From Methylobacterium sp. 10 (GTDB taxonomy: Bacteria > Pseudomonadota > Alphaproteobacteria > Rhizobiales > Beijerinckiaceae): 64,000 nucleotides of DNA. Shown piece after piece: positions 26,802 to 36,287 of this stretch. The number at the start of each line of letters is the position of its first letter. The first letter of the stretch is position 1. The notes under the pieces were generated by a model, which saw only the letters and a program-made list of their open reading frames with translations, had not been told where the DNA came from and did not search any database. The translations under genes and the position numbers were made by a program. Location: positions 153,501-217,500 of the forward strand of contig NZ_KI912577.1 in the NCBI RefSeq assembly GCF_000519085.1, in the 5' to 3' direction.

Positions 26802-27140
26802 ATGCCGACACCGTTTCGTCACGCCGCACTGCTCGCTTTCGCTCTGACAGCGTCGGGTGCCTATGCCCAGTCGCCCGATGCTCCGCTGAAAGGGCGCGAC
26901 ACCTCCCCGAACATCCCGCCTTCGACTGAGACGGTGCCGGAGAAGGTCCGCCCGTCCGAGGATGGAACCGGAGGCTCGACCCTGAGTGACAAACTCGAGA
27001 AGAACGACGGCGTCATCACGCCGCCGGGCAATTCCGCCCCGGGCATGGTGGTCAAGCCTCCAGAGACCGGGAACAGCGGCATGCCGGTGATCAATCCGGG
27101 CCAGTTGCCGGGCCGCGAACCGGGAACCGAAGCACGGTAA
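26802..27140 (+). CDS. Small secreted hypothetical protein
   Basis: A 112-residue protein with a signal peptide (MPTPFRHAALLAFALTASGAYA, cleavage before QSPD). The mature 90 residues are rich in Pro, Gly, Ser, Thr and Glu and probably disordered, so it should be a periplasmic or secreted low-complexity protein. GGGGGA lies upstream of the ATG. It is between the transaminase gene and purA on the same strand. Function unknown. Confidence 0.7.
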   Translation: MPTPFRHAALLAFALTASGAYAQSPDAPLKGRDTSPNIPPSTETVPEKVRPSEDGTGGSTLSDKLEKNDGVITPPGNSAPGMVVKPPETGNSGMPVINPGQLPGREPGTEAR

Positions 27141-27276
27141 GGCTCGGATGCTCCCAACCGTTCGAGCCCGGTTTGCTTGATTTCCTGCGAGGGATCGCGG
27201 AAAGACCCCGGAGATGCGTGTCGGCCCGCCCTTGCGGCGGGGCGTTTCCACGCGGGCACCGGACAGGTTGAAGTGA

Positions 27277-28569
27277 ATGGCGAACGTCGTCGTCGTAGGC
27301 GCCCAATGGGGCGACGAAGGCAAGGGTAAGATCGTCGACTGGCTCTCCGAGCAGGCCGACGTGGTTGTCCGCTTCCAGGGCGGCCACAATGCCGGGCATA
27401 CGCTGGTCATCGATGGCGTGACCTACAAGCTGGCTCTGCTCCCTTCCGGCGTCGTCCGAGGCGGAAAGCTGTCGGTGATCGGCAACGGCGTCGTCGTCGA
27501 TCCGTGGCACCTCGTGGACGAGATTGCCCGGCTTCAGGCGCAGGGCGTCGAGATTTCGCCCAAGAGCCTCCGCATCGCCGACAACGCGACGCTGATCTTG
27601 CCGCTTCACCGCGAACTCGACCATTTCCGAGAAACCTCCAATGCCGGTCTCAAGATCGGCACGACGAAGCGCGGCATCGGCCCCGCCTACGAGGACAAGG
27701 TCGGCCGCCGCGCCATCCGTGTGGTGGATCTGGCCGACGAGAGCACGCTGGAATCGAAGATCGAGCGGGTGCTCACCCACCACAACGCCCTGCGCCGGGG
27801 CCTCGGGATCGACGAAGTCGATGCCGGCGCGCTGCTCGCGGAGTTGAAGGCGATCGCGCCGACGATCCTCCCCTACGCCACCACCGTGTGGAAGCTCCTC
27901 GACGACGAGCGCCGGGCGGGCAAGCGCATCTTGTTCGAGGGCGCGCAGGGCGCCCTTCTCGACGTCGATCACGGCACCTACCCGTTCGTGACCTCCTCGA
28001 ACATTGTGGCCGCCCAGGCCGCCACCGGCTCCGGCATGGGGCCGTCGGCGATCGGTTACGTCCTCGGCATCGCCAAGGCCTATACGACCCGCGTCGGCGA
28101 GGGTCCGTTCCCCACGGAGCTCTTCGACGAGATCGGCGAGACGATCGGCGCCAAGGGGCGCGAGTTCGGCGTCAATACCGGGCGCAAGCGCCGCTGCGGC
28201 TGGTTCGACGCCGTGCTGGTGCGCCAGACCGTTCGGACCTCCGGTATCGACGGGATCGCCCTGACCAAGCTCGACATCCTCGACGGGTTCGACGAGATCA
28301 AGGTCTGCACCGGCTACCGGCTCGACGGACAGGTGCTCGATCACCTCCCCGCCAATCAGGCCGCCCAGGCCAAGGTCGAGCCGATCTACGAGACCATCGA
28401 GGGCTGGTCCGGCACCACCGCCGGAGCACGCTCCTGGGCCGACCTTCCCGCTCAGGCGATCAAGTACGTGCGCCGGATCGAGGAACTGATCGGAGCGCCG
28501 GTGGTGCTGCTCTCCACGTCACCGGAGCGCAACGACACCATCCTGATGCACAATCCCTTCGAGGATTGA
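27277..28569 (+). CDS. purA: Adenylosuccinate synthetase
   Basis: PurA joins IMP and aspartate with GTP to adenylosuccinate, the first AMP-specific step; purB acts next. The 430-residue protein has the GTP-binding N-terminus [47 protein letters not shown] and [21 protein letters not shown], all invariant in the family. Length and start are standard. A perfect inverted repeat follows its stop. Confidence 0.98.
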   Translation: MANVVVVGAQWGDEGKGKIVDWLSEQADVVVRFQGGHNAGHTLVIDGVTYKLALLPSGVVRGGKLSVIGNGVVVDPWHLVDEIARLQAQGVEISPKSLRIADNATLILPLHRELDHFRETSNAGLKIGTTKRGIGPAYEDKVGRRAIRVVDLADESTLESKIERVLTHHNALRRGLGIDEVDAGALLAELKAIAPTILPYATTVWKLLDDERRAGKRILFEGAQGALLDVDHGTYPFVTSSNIVAAQAATGSGMGPSAIGYVLGIAKAYTTRVGEGPFPTELFDEIGETIGAKGREFGVNTGRKRRCGWFDAVLVRQTVRTSGIDGIALTKLDILDGFDEIKVCTGYRLDGQVLDHLPANQAAQAKVEPIYETIEGWSGTTAGARSWADLPAQAIKYVRRIEELIGAPVVLLSTSPERNDTILMHNPFED

Positions 28570-28589
28570 GCGTCCGGCCAAGGCGATGC

Positions 28590-28617
28590 CCACCGGTTCC
28601 TCCAGGGCAACCGGTGG
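28590..28617 (+). terminator. Hairpin after purA
   Basis: CCACCGGTT (28590-28598) and AACCGGTGG (28609-28617) are perfectly complementary with a 10-nt loop, 20 nt after the purA stop. No T tract follows, so termination is probable from position only. Confidence 0.5.
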
Positions 28618-28777
28618 ACGAATGACAGGGGATGAAGCGCCGTGCGGGTGGATGATGCCTCGTCCGAAGGGCGGACATCGCGGATGATGCCGACGTGCCT
28701 CGCCCAAGGGTGTTCCATCCCTGCAGTGAGAAGAGGGCGGCCTGCCGGCCGGCCCGTATAGGGCGGACCGAGGTTCG

Positions 28778-30349
28778 ATGGCCGACTATTACCCCTTGCT
28801 GGCACGAGCGCTCCAAGCGATGCCGGATCGTTCTCCGGCCTTGCGCAAGGCGGTCTACGACCGGGCCCGCGGTGCCCTGATCGGGCAGCTTCGCTCGCTC
28901 GAACCACCCCTGTCCGAAGCCGATATCGACCTCGAGAGCAAAGCCCTCGAAACCGCGATCAGCAGGGTCGAGAGTGAGCATGGCGGGCCGCCCGCCGCCG
29001 TTGCCAACGATGTCGCACCACCGGTCTTCGCCGTGCCGGAGGAGCGCGACGCGCTGCCGGAAGCGGAGGCGCCCGACCGATCCGCCGACACCGCCAGAGG
29101 TCGCATTACCGAGCCCGGCCTGCCGCCGGCCCCGGAGCCGAATCTCGGGATCCGCCCTTCCCGGCCGGATCGCCAGCCTGGCGGGCTGCCCGATGCGTCG
29201 GGGCCCGAGCCGCTGCCGCCGGTGGGGGACGGACCGGCTCCGGTCTCCCAGGAGCCCGCGCCGGTCCTGCCGATCAAGCCCCGCAAGGCGAAATCCGCGG
29301 ACAGGGTTGCCGACAGGAAAGCCGCCCGGGAAGCCGCGCGGAAGGCATCGAACGGCGAGGCCGCGAGCGAAGCCACCGAGCCGGAACCGGCCGCCGAGCC
29401 GACGCCCGAGCCGCTCCTTACCGAACGCGAGACGATGCCCGCCGCGGCGGATGGCGCCAATGCGCGCAATCGCCCGCGCATCGACGTGGTCGCCCCGCGC
29501 AAGGGCCGTCCTCGCCTGATCCGTAACATCTTCGTGGGAAGCGTCCTGCTCATTGTCGTCGGGCTGATCGCGGTAGCGGCCTTCATGCTGCGCGACAAAC
29601 CTTCGGACCTCCAGCCCAGCAACACGGAAGCTCAGGGGGAAGCCACCGATTCCGGGGCCTCGAAATATGCCGACCGGATCGGCGGGGAGGCGCCCGCCTC
29701 CTCGGAACGCCGCGATCCCTCCGCCCGCCAAGCGCCCGCCCGGCAGCCAGCCACGGCGCCGGCCGATCCGACGAAGCCGCCGGCCCAACCCGATGTGGCG
29801 GTTGCGCAGCGCGCCGTTCTCTTCGAGGAAAACACGGCGGGAGGAAACGCCCAGCCGATCACCTTCCAGGGTATGGTGGTGTGGCGCCTGGAGGCGATGA
29901 ATGGCGAACAGGGCCAGCCGCTGGAAACCGTCATCCGGGGACGTCTGACCTTTGCCGAGGCCGGCCTGTCGCTGGTCATGACCATCCGGCGGAATCTCGA
30001 CCCGACCTTCCCTGCCTCCCACACCATCGAACTGGCCTTCACCACGACGAGTCCGGCCGGAGACACGCATTCCGTGCAGGATGTCGGCCTGCTGAGTGCG
30101 AAGGATGAAGAGGGAGGCCGCGGGTCGCCGGTGTCGGGCCTGCCGGTGCGCGTAAAAGAGAACCTGTTCCTGATCGGCCTGTCGTCGCTGCAGGCCGACG
30201 TGGACCGCAACACCGACCTCTTGGAGCACCGCAACTGGTTCGACCTGCCGATGAAGTTCGCCGCCGGGCCTCGCGGCGTGCTGACCTTCGAGAAAGGCTC
30301 GTCGGGCAATCAGGTCATCCGCTCCGCCTTCGAGCAGTGGCGTCGATAG
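28778..30349 (+). CDS. Single-pass membrane protein of unknown function
   Basis: A 523-residue protein in three parts. The N-terminal 75 residues are helical and conserved in look (MADYYPLLARALQAMPDRS, DIDLESKALETAISRVE). A Pro/Ala/Glu-rich low-complexity linker runs to about 240. A single membrane helix (NIFVGSVLLIVVGLIAVAAF, about 250-270) separates it from a C-terminal domain of about 150 residues that looks folded (TFQGMVVWRLEAMNGEQGQP, SLVMTIRRNLDPTFPASHTI, and LIGLSSLQADVDRN). The orientation suggests a cytoplasmic N-terminus and periplasmic C-terminus. Similar proteins occur in Methylobacterium, sometimes mislabelled as histidine kinases; there is no kinase motif here. Confidence 0.75.
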   Translation: MADYYPLLARALQAMPDRSPALRKAVYDRARGALIGQLRSLEPPLSEADIDLESKALETAISRVESEHGGPPAAVANDVAPPVFAVPEERDALPEAEAPDRSADTARGRITEPGLPPAPEPNLGIRPSRPDRQPGGLPDASGPEPLPPVGDGPAPVSQEPAPVLPIKPRKAKSADRVADRKAAREAARKASNGEAASEATEPEPAAEPTPEPLLTERETMPAAADGANARNRPRIDVVAPRKGRPRLIRNIFVGSVLLIVVGLIAVAAFMLRDKPSDLQPSNTEAQGEATDSGASKYADRIGGEAPASSERRDPSARQAPARQPATAPADPTKPPAQPDVAVAQRAVLFEENTAGGNAQPITFQGMVVWRLEAMNGEQGQPLETVIRGRLTFAEAGLSLVMTIRRNLDPTFPASHTIELAFTTTSPAGDTHSVQDVGLLSAKDEEGGRGSPVSGLPVRVKENLFLIGLSSLQADVDRNTDLLEHRNWFDLPMKFAAGPRGVLTFEKGSSGNQVIRSAFEQWRR

Positions 30350-30354
30350 GGGCG

Positions 30355-30392
30355 ACAAAAAGAAAGCCGGTGCCGCATCAGCGGAACCGGCT
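30355..30392 (-). terminator. Rho-independent terminator of rpoH
   Basis: On the minus strand AGCCGGT and ACCGGCT (30365-30371 with 30386-30392) close a stem extended by GCCGC/GCGG, followed by a T-rich tract (TTTCTTTTTG, 30364-30355). It sits 30 nt past the rpoH stop and faces the convergent membrane protein gene. Confidence 0.8.
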
Positions 30393-30421
30393 CATCCATC
30401 ATCTGCCCCCGACGAAGCGTC

Positions 30422-31312
30422 TCAGGCGTGCGCGGCGGCCCGTGGTGCCTCACGGGTGGCGAGGTTGCGCTTGACCGCTTCCTGGATCTTCTCGAACGCC
30501 CGAACCTCGATCTGGCGGACGCGCTCGCGCGACACCCCGAACTCACCCGAGAGGTCTTCGAGGGTGATCGGGTCATCGGCGAGACGGCGCGCCTCGAAGA
30601 TGCGACGCTCGCGTGGATTGAGGACCGACAGCGCATCGCGCAGGGCGGTCAGACGGTTCTGGCCCTCTTCTTCGCGAGCAAGCACGGTTTCTTGGCTCGG
30701 GCTGTTGTCCACCAGCCAATCCTGCCACTCGCCCTCCCCTTCCTCACGCAGTGGAGCGTTGAGGGAGGTATCGCCCGAGAGACGGCGGTTCATGTCGATC
30801 ACGTCCTGCTCGGGCACGCCGAGCTTGACCGCGATCTGAGCCACCTGATCCGGCTTGAGGTCACCCTCGTCGAGGGCGGAAATCTTGCCCTTGGCCTTCC
30901 GGAGATTGAAAAACAGCTTCTTCTGGTTGGCGGTGGTGCCCATCTTCACCAGCGACCACGAGCGCAGGATGTATTCCTGGATCGCGGCCTTGATCCACCA
31001 CATGGCGTAGGTGGCAAGCCGAAAGCCTTTATCGGGCTCGAAGCGCTTGACGGCCTGCATCAGGCCGACATTGCCCTCGGACACGACCTCGCCGATCGGC
31101 AGGCCATAGCCACGGTAGCCCATGGCGATCTTCGCCACGAGCCGCAGATGCGAGGTGACGAGCCGGTGCGCTGCATCGCGGTCGCCCTGCTCACGCCAAC
31201 TCTTGGCCAGCGTGAACTCCTCGTTCGGCTCGAGCATCGGAAACTTGCGGATTTCATCGAGGTAGCGCGAAAGGCCACCCTCGGTGGCGAGCACGGGTAG
31301 TGCGCCTGCCAT
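30422..31312 (-). CDS. rpoH: RNA polymerase sigma factor RpoH (sigma-32)
   Basis: A 296-residue heat-shock sigma factor. Region 2 reads LVTSHLRLVAKIAMGYRGYG, GEVVSEGNVGLMQAVKRFEP and FRLATYAMWWIKAAIQEYIL; the RpoH box is present as NQKKLFFNLRK, which separates it from RpoD and RpoS. Region 4 ends in a typical HTH (LEDLSGEFGVSRERVRQIE). The start at MAGALPVLATEGG is chosen because AAGGAG is spaced 8 nt from it; an ATG two codons earlier sits too close to the site. A dnaK promoter of the sigma-32 type is in the same window. Confidence 0.95.
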   Translation of the reverse strand: MAGALPVLATEGGLSRYLDEIRKFPMLEPNEEFTLAKSWREQGDRDAAHRLVTSHLRLVAKIAMGYRGYGLPIGEVVSEGNVGLMQAVKRFEPDKGFRLATYAMWWIKAAIQEYILRSWSLVKMGTTANQKKLFFNLRKAKGKISALDEGDLKPDQVAQIAVKLGVPEQDVIDMNRRLSGDTSLNAPLREEGEGEWQDWLVDNSPSQETVLAREEEGQNRLTALRDALSVLNPRERRIFEARRLADDPITLEDLSGEFGVSRERVRQIEVRAFEKIQEAVKRNLATREAPRAAAHA

Positions 31313-31622
31313 AGTCATCTCTCCTTGAAAGGTCCCCCGAACGGGCAGACCAGAAACGAACCGCCGCTCTTCGAGCCGACCGCCCCACTCCCCGAGCTTA
31401 CTCGGAAAGGAAACGGTGCGGTAGCGGTCCGTGACTCGACCATCGCCATCAACGCGCCAGCGAGTCGATCGACCGAAGGTGACACGAAAGGCCGCGGCCC
31501 GGGGTGCGCCGGCACACCTGTTTGCCGGCGACCCTTGACAGCGACCCCCGTGCAACAGGACCGGGGGTCGAGGGTTCCCCCCGCCCGGTCACAGGGCCGC
31601 GACCACGCGCGCTCCCGCTTCC
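31313..31622. other. 310-nt region upstream of rpoH
   Basis: No gene supported. It includes the rpoH ribosome site (AAGGAG, near 31321-31326) and GC-rich sequence with possible stem-loops. Promoters for rpoH are expected here but no boxes stand out. Confidence 0.45.
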
Positions 31623-32624
31623 TCAGGATCGATCGTTCGCCCTCAGCGCGGCAATGAGGGAAGCCATGTCCGGCGGGATCGGACTCTCGAAGCGCAGGAC
31701 CTCGCCGGTGCGGGGATGTTCGAACCCGAGAATGGCGGCATGGAGGGCCTGCCGGCCCAAGGCTTCCAGCTTGGCCCGCGCCGCCGATCCGAGGCGTGCG
31801 GCCTTGGTCTTGAAGGCGTTGCCATAGACCGCATCGCCGAGAAGCGGGTGGCCGCGATGGCTCAGATGGACGCGGATCTGGTGGGTCCGCCCGGTTTCGA
31901 GCCGGCACCGGACCAGGGCGACCTCGACCCCGGCATCCAGGATATCCTCGACGACATAATGCGTGATCGCCGTGCGCCCCTCGCCGGGACGCGTGACGGC
32001 GATCTTCTCGCGGTTGCGCTGGCTGCGCGCGAGCTCGACGTCGATCGTGCCGAGCCGCGGCTCCGGCGCTCCCCAGGTCAGGGCGAGATAGGCACGCTCC
32101 AGGGGTCCATTGCGGCCATGGTCGGCGAACTGCGCGGTGAGCCCCTTATGGGCGAGATCGTTCTTGGCGACGACGAGGAGACCGCTCGTGTCCTTGTCGA
32201 GCCGATGCACGATCCCCGGTCTCCGCACGCCACCGATGCCCGACAAACTCTCCCCGCAATGGGCGATGAGGCCGTTCACCAGGGTTCCGGCATCGTGTCC
32301 GGGTGCCGGGTGGACCACCAGCCCCGCCGGCTTGTCGATGACGATCAGGTCGTCGTCCTCGTGAACGATGACGAGATCGAGGGTCTCCGCCAGCGGCGTC
32401 GCATCCACCGGTGCGGGAATGATCACGTCGAGGACGGCACCCGCACCGACCTTCAGCGACAGGTCGAGGACGACGATCCCGTCCTTGCTCACCTGACCGG
32501 TGCGGATCAGCTCCTGCAGCCGCGAGCGCGACACGTCCGGCAGCGCGCGGGCGAGCGCCCTGTCGATGCGCTCCGCCTGCGCGTCCAGGTCGAGGACGAC
32601 GCGGCGGTCCTGCGGTTCTTGCAC
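31623..32624 (-). CDS. rluD: RluA-family 23S rRNA pseudouridine synthase (RluD-like)
   Basis: A 333-residue protein with an S4 RNA-binding domain (about 15-75, SRSRLQELIRTGQVSKDG) and a pseudouridine synthase domain whose catalytic Asp lies in GIVHRLDKDTSGLLVVAK. Other family blocks are VIDKPAGLVVHPAPGH and ETGRTHQIRVHLSHRGHPLLGD. Size and S4 domain fit RluD, which modifies helix 69 of 23S rRNA; other RluA paralogues cannot be excluded. It is next to rpoH on the same strand, a common arrangement in alphaproteobacteria. Confidence 0.88.
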   Translation of the reverse strand: MQEPQDRRVVLDLDAQAERIDRALARALPDVSRSRLQELIRTGQVSKDGIVVLDLSLKVGAGAVLDVIIPAPVDATPLAETLDLVIVHEDDDLIVIDKPAGLVVHPAPGHDAGTLVNGLIAHCGESLSGIGGVRRPGIVHRLDKDTSGLLVVAKNDLAHKGLTAQFADHGRNGPLERAYLALTWGAPEPRLGTIDVELARSQRNREKIAVTRPGEGRTAITHYVVEDILDAGVEVALVRCRLETGRTHQIRVHLSHRGHPLLGDAVYGNAFKTKAARLGSAARAKLEALGRQALHAAILGFEHPRTGEVLRFESPIPPDMASLIAALRANDRS

Positions 32625-32719
32625 GATGTGATCACTTTCGATGCCGATGGAATTTAAGCGCGCGGGAGGTCTTGCTCCCCCGCCCGACCGTCGCTATACG
32701 ATCGCCAACCGGCCGGAAA

Positions 32720-32795
32720 GCTCCCATCGTCTAGCGGTCTAGGACGTCGCCCTCTCACGGCGAAAACAGGGGTTCGATTCCCCTTGGGAGCGCCA
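32720..32795 (+). tRNA. tRNA-Glu, anticodon CTC
   Basis: A 76-nt cloverleaf with encoded CCA. Acceptor stem GCTCCCA (32720-32726) pairs with TGGGAGC; the D arm is GTCTAGCGGTCTAGGAC; the anticodon stem TCGCC/GGCGA encloses CTCTCAC with CTC at positions 34-36 (reads GAG); the T arm is GGGGTTCGATTCCCC; discriminator G. All stems are intact. Confidence 0.97.
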
Positions 32796-32863
32796 GCGGT
32801 TCTTTCAAGTCAGTCATCCTGACGAAACAGCCTCGCCCCTTCCCCCGGATCGGCTCGAGGCCG

Positions 32864-33619
32864 GTGATGTACCGCACCCTTCTCCATTCAATCTTCGGTC
32901 TCGCCCTCCTCTGCGCTGCAGGACCGGGGATCGCTTCGCCCGGCTGTCCGGCGCTTGCGCCGCGTCAGCCGATGCCGCTCGAGGCAATCCCCCAGTCGGT
33001 ATCCGTGGCCGAACTGCGCGAGCGCAGCGCTCCGCTTTCCGCGCAGGTGAGCGGACAGGATCTCAGCGCGAACCGCCTCGTCTTTCTGGGGGATTCCATC
33101 ACGCAAGGGTGGGACCCCGGCCTCTGGGGCATGTTCTGGGGGGAATGGTCGCCGCTCAATCTGGGGCTCTGGGGCGATCGCACGCAGGATGTGCTCTGGC
33201 GCCTCGACCACGGACAATGGCCGCCATCCCTGAAGCCCGATCTCGTGGTGCTCCTGATCGGCACCAACAATGCCGGCACGGGCAGCCGGCCCGAAGACAC
33301 GGCCCTGGGCATCGCGGAGATCATCCGCGTCCTCCAAGCACGCTCGCCGGACACCCGGATCCTTCTCCTCGGCATCCTGCCACGGGGCGAGGACGCCACG
33401 GCGCCGGAGCGCGTGGTGAATGCGCGGGTGAACGAGCTCATCCGCCGCTGCCACGACGACAAGCGCGTGATCTACCTCGATCCCGGACGCGCCATGGTCG
33501 ATGCAGCGGGCCATCTCTCACCCCAGGTCATGGCCGATCGACTTCACCCGACGAGCCTGGGCTACGCCATTCTCGGGGGCGCCATCGACGCGCGCATCCG
33601 TCAGTTGATGAGGCGTTGA
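32864..33619 (+). CDS. Secreted SGNH/GDSL hydrolase
   Basis: A 251-residue lipase/esterase-fold enzyme with a signal peptide (MMYRTLLHSIFGLALLCAAGPGIAS). The four SGNH blocks are visible: FLGDSITQGW with the nucleophile Ser, the Gly block NLGLWGDRTQDVLWR, LLIGTNNAG with the Asn, and DRLHPTSLGY with catalytic Asp and His. It resembles PAF-acetylhydrolase beta-like esterases. It should act in the periplasm on an acetyl or acyl ester; the substrate is unknown. The ATG pair at 32864/32867 gives two possible starts. Confidence 0.9.
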   Translation: MMYRTLLHSIFGLALLCAAGPGIASPGCPALAPRQPMPLEAIPQSVSVAELRERSAPLSAQVSGQDLSANRLVFLGDSITQGWDPGLWGMFWGEWSPLNLGLWGDRTQDVLWRLDHGQWPPSLKPDLVVLLIGTNNAGTGSRPEDTALGIAEIIRVLQARSPDTRILLLGILPRGEDATAPERVVNARVNELIRRCHDDKRVIYLDPGRAMVDAAGHLSPQVMADRLHPTSLGYAILGGAIDARIRQLMRR

Positions 33620-33631
33620 CCCGATGTGACG

Positions 33632-34723
33632 TCAGACCGAGGGGACGGTATCGACGCGCCGCCGCTCCCGATACGGCGCATAGAGCCGGAGAATGGCGCG
33701 CTGCGAGGGACGCTCGACACCGTAGCAGACGGCGCTCCCCAGGATCGTGACGAGACAGAACGCCGTCAGGATCGCCAGATCGGCGCTGAGCCCCCACCGG
33801 ACGAGCCCACCGATGAGGAAATAGCCGATCACCTGATGCAGGAGGTAGAGCGAGTAGGAGATCGCTCCGAGGAAGATCAGCACCGGGGACCGCAGGATCG
33901 TCAGATATCCCGCCGCGGCGGCCATCACGAGGCCGACGAAGAACGCCGCCTTCAGTGACGATGCCGGCTGGAACCCGTACTCCGGCCAGAAGGAGACGCT
34001 TGCCGCCGCGATCGCCAGGAACAGGCTCGCCAGGACCAGGGGCGTGCGCTCGCCGCGATGGAGCTTGTAGCCGAGAGCGCCGGCGGCAAACAGATGGGCG
34101 AAGGTGGCGTTGAGGAGGATGGCGCCGCAGCTCGCCGCCGTCCGGCACGCATATACGTTCGTATCGGCCACGAACACGTTGTAGAGCGAGGTCACGACGA
34201 TCCACGCCAGGAGCACGCGCGTGGTGTGACGGGCCCCGAGCCCGAAATAGGCAGCGGCGAAGAAAGCGTAGAACAGGATTTCCCGCGTCAGCGTCCAATA
34301 GGCCGGATCGATGAAGGGCATGTCGGTCAGGCCGTTCGCCATGGTCAGCGAAGCCAGGAAGCCCTGGATCGTCAGATGGAACGGGTTGAACCCGGTGGCG
34401 ACGATCAGACCGGTGGTGAGCAGGGCGCTGAACCAGAAGGCCGGATAAAGCCTGGCGAAGCGGCTGACGATAAAATCGAGGGCCGTCCGCGACCGCTCGA
34501 GCGTCATCGCGATCACGAATCCGCTGATGACGAAGAACAGCGCCACCCCAGCTTGGCCCGATGTGAATCGGAACAGAGGCTGAGTGCCAATCCACCCGAT
34601 TTCATTGCCGTAAGCGGCCGTGAAGTGGAAGACGACGACGAGGACGGCGGCGATCCCTCGCAAGGCGTCGAGTTCGAGGAGCCTCCCCGGTCGCTCAGGC
34701 GATCGCTCGTGGCCTGCCATCAT
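33632..34723 (-). CDS. Acyltransferase family 3 membrane protein (OafA-like)
   Basis: A 363-residue polytopic inner-membrane acyltransferase with about ten helices. The opening LLELDALRGIAAVLVVVFHF carries the Arg and His of the family, and AGVALFFVISGFVIAMTLER and FIVSRFARLYPAFW complete the signature. Such enzymes O-acylate lipopolysaccharide, exopolysaccharide or other envelope glycans. It lacks the extra SGNH domain found in some members, but a separate SGNH hydrolase gene lies convergently next to it, 12 nt away. Confidence 0.9.
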   Translation of the reverse strand: MMAGHERSPERPGRLLELDALRGIAAVLVVVFHFTAAYGNEIGWIGTQPLFRFTSGQAGVALFFVISGFVIAMTLERSRTALDFIVSRFARLYPAFWFSALLTTGLIVATGFNPFHLTIQGFLASLTMANGLTDMPFIDPAYWTLTREILFYAFFAAAYFGLGARHTTRVLLAWIVVTSLYNVFVADTNVYACRTAASCGAILLNATFAHLFAAGALGYKLHRGERTPLVLASLFLAIAAASVSFWPEYGFQPASSLKAAFFVGLVMAAAAGYLTILRSPVLIFLGAISYSLYLLHQVIGYFLIGGLVRWGLSADLAILTAFCLVTILGSAVCYGVERPSQRAILRLYAPYRERRRVDTVPSV

Positions 34724-35194
34724 GGTCCGCCCTGGTCGCTCCGGTCATGCCCTGAACGCCGTCCTCGGCTCTCCGTCGCAGACCCTCTGTTTCGGCATGA
34801 TGGCGTCAGGAGGCGCTTCCACTTCCTTAAAAGTCAGCGATCCTTCGGTGGACTCTCGGGGTACCGTCGCCGTCGACATCGGCGCCGCGTGTCGCGTGTC
34901 GGCAGGCACCGGCATGGCTCCTCATTCGAAAGAGCGTCGCCGGCCCGCCCGAGGCTCCTCGCGAGGAAACGTCCGATGGATCGTTGTGCGCCGCACGCGC
35001 CGGTCGGTTACCCTTTGAACGGGCGCGGTTTTCAGGACGGACGTCTCGGGCCGGCTCATATGGTCGACGTGCGGCGCAATGACGAATGTTGGCGGGACAA
35101 GCAGCCGCTGCCCTTGCGGCTGATGAACGCCCGATTAACACTACCTACTCCGAAAGAACGAATCGACTGATTCGTTGAGGCCGGGAGACACGCC
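34724..35194. other. 471-nt intergenic region
   Basis: No gene supported on either strand: the open frames have no ribosome sites or protein-like pattern. It separates the acyltransferase gene from the 53-codon gene. The last 60 nt are AT-richer and may carry that gene's promoter. Confidence 0.45.
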
Positions 35195-35356
35195 ATGTCC
35201 CAGACGATTCACGTCAAACCGACCCATGACGGCACCTACACGGTCTATCGCGGGCCGACGGCCCTCGTGAGCGGCCTCACCCGGCTTCAGGCCGAACTGT
35301 ATCAGGCCAGCATCACCCGTCAGGCGCAGCGCCCCCACGTGGCCTTGACGGCCTGA
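35195..35356 (+). CDS. Small hypothetical protein (53 aa)
   Basis: A short gene with a good ribosome site (CCGGGAGAC, 35180-35188). The peptide starts MSQTIHVKPTHDGTYTVYRG; the alternating pattern (IHVKP, TYTVY, ALVSG) suggests a small beta hairpin, followed by a helix (LTRLQAELYQASITRQAQR). No signal peptide. It resembles short DUF-type single-domain proteins but I cannot name a family. It is convergent with the phosphoesterase gene. Confidence 0.55.
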   Translation: MSQTIHVKPTHDGTYTVYRGPTALVSGLTRLQAELYQASITRQAQRPHVALTA

Positions 35357-35381
35357 TCCGGCGCGACCCGCGGATGAGGGA

Positions 35382-36287
35382 TCATCGCCGCGTCAACCTC
35401 AACACCCGGAGGTCGGCGATCGTCCCGGCCTCCGTCAGGCCGCGTTCCTTGGCCTCGATGACATAACGGTCGTCCGCTCTGGTCACCCCATAGACATGAT
35501 AGCTCGCACGGCGGTGCAACGCGCCGCCATGCGACACCGCCGAGGCCGAGGGAGCGCCGACCACCGGGACGCTGGTGTCTCCCGGCCCCTCGACGAAGCT
35601 GATGCTTCCCACATGGTTGTGTCCGTGCAGGATCAGGTCCGCGCCGGCGCGACCGATCATCGCCGTGAACTTGTCCGCATCCTTCAATTCGCGCCCAGGC
35701 GACGCGCCCCCGGGCTGGGGTGGATGGTGGATCATGATCACGCGAAACGGCGGTTCGGGCTCGCGGCCCAAGCCTGTCAGAATTGCCTCGACGGTCTCGA
35801 TCTGAGGGGGGCCGAGCCGGCCGCTCGCGACGAAGGGCTTCGTCGGAATGGCCGACGACACTCCGATGAGCGCGAGCGGACCGCGCCGCCTGAGATATGG
35901 GAACACCCCATCGGTGCCGTCGTCTCCCGAGGTCCATGCATGGCAGGCCTTCAACAGACCTTCGAGCGAACCGCGCACATAGGCGTCGTGATTGCCCGGA
36001 ACGAAGCTCACCGCGTCTGGGGAGCCGAGCGCTTCGAGGAACACCTTGGCCGTCGACCACTCGCTCGGCAGGCCGATGTTGCACAGGTCCCCCGTGCAGG
36101 CGACGTGATCGTGCGGCTGCGTCCGCAGATCGGCCACCAGCGCCGCGAGGATCTCCATGTCGTGGTGCCGGCTGCGCCCGCGCCGCCAGTTCACGTAGCC
36201 GGTGGCCCGCTTGCTCAGAAGCTGGCGCAGGCGCGGACGGGCGATGGGGCCGACATGGGGATCGGTGAGGTGAGCGAGGCGGAACAT
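35382..36287 (-). CDS. Calcineurin-like metallophosphoesterase
   Basis: A 301-residue two-metal phosphoesterase. All metal-binding motifs are present in order: LTDPHVG (D-x-H), ACTGDLCNIG (GD), FVPGNHDAYV (GNHD), IMIHHPPQPG (H) and LILHGHNHVG (GHxH). No signal peptide, so it is cytoplasmic or membrane-associated. Members include cAMP phosphodiesterases and UDP-diacylglucosamine hydrolases; the substrate here is unknown, but it is 600 nt from, and divergent to, the lipid A/Kdo genes. Confidence 0.9.
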   Translation of the reverse strand: MFRLAHLTDPHVGPIARPRLRQLLSKRATGYVNWRRGRSRHHDMEILAALVADLRTQPHDHVACTGDLCNIGLPSEWSTAKVFLEALGSPDAVSFVPGNHDAYVRGSLEGLLKACHAWTSGDDGTDGVFPYLRRRGPLALIGVSSAIPTKPFVASGRLGPPQIETVEAILTGLGREPEPPFRVIMIHHPPQPGGASPGRELKDADKFTAMIGRAGADLILHGHNHVGSISFVEGPGDTSVPVVGAPSASAVSHGGALHRRASYHVYGVTRADDRYVIEAKERGLTEAGTIADLRVLRLTRR

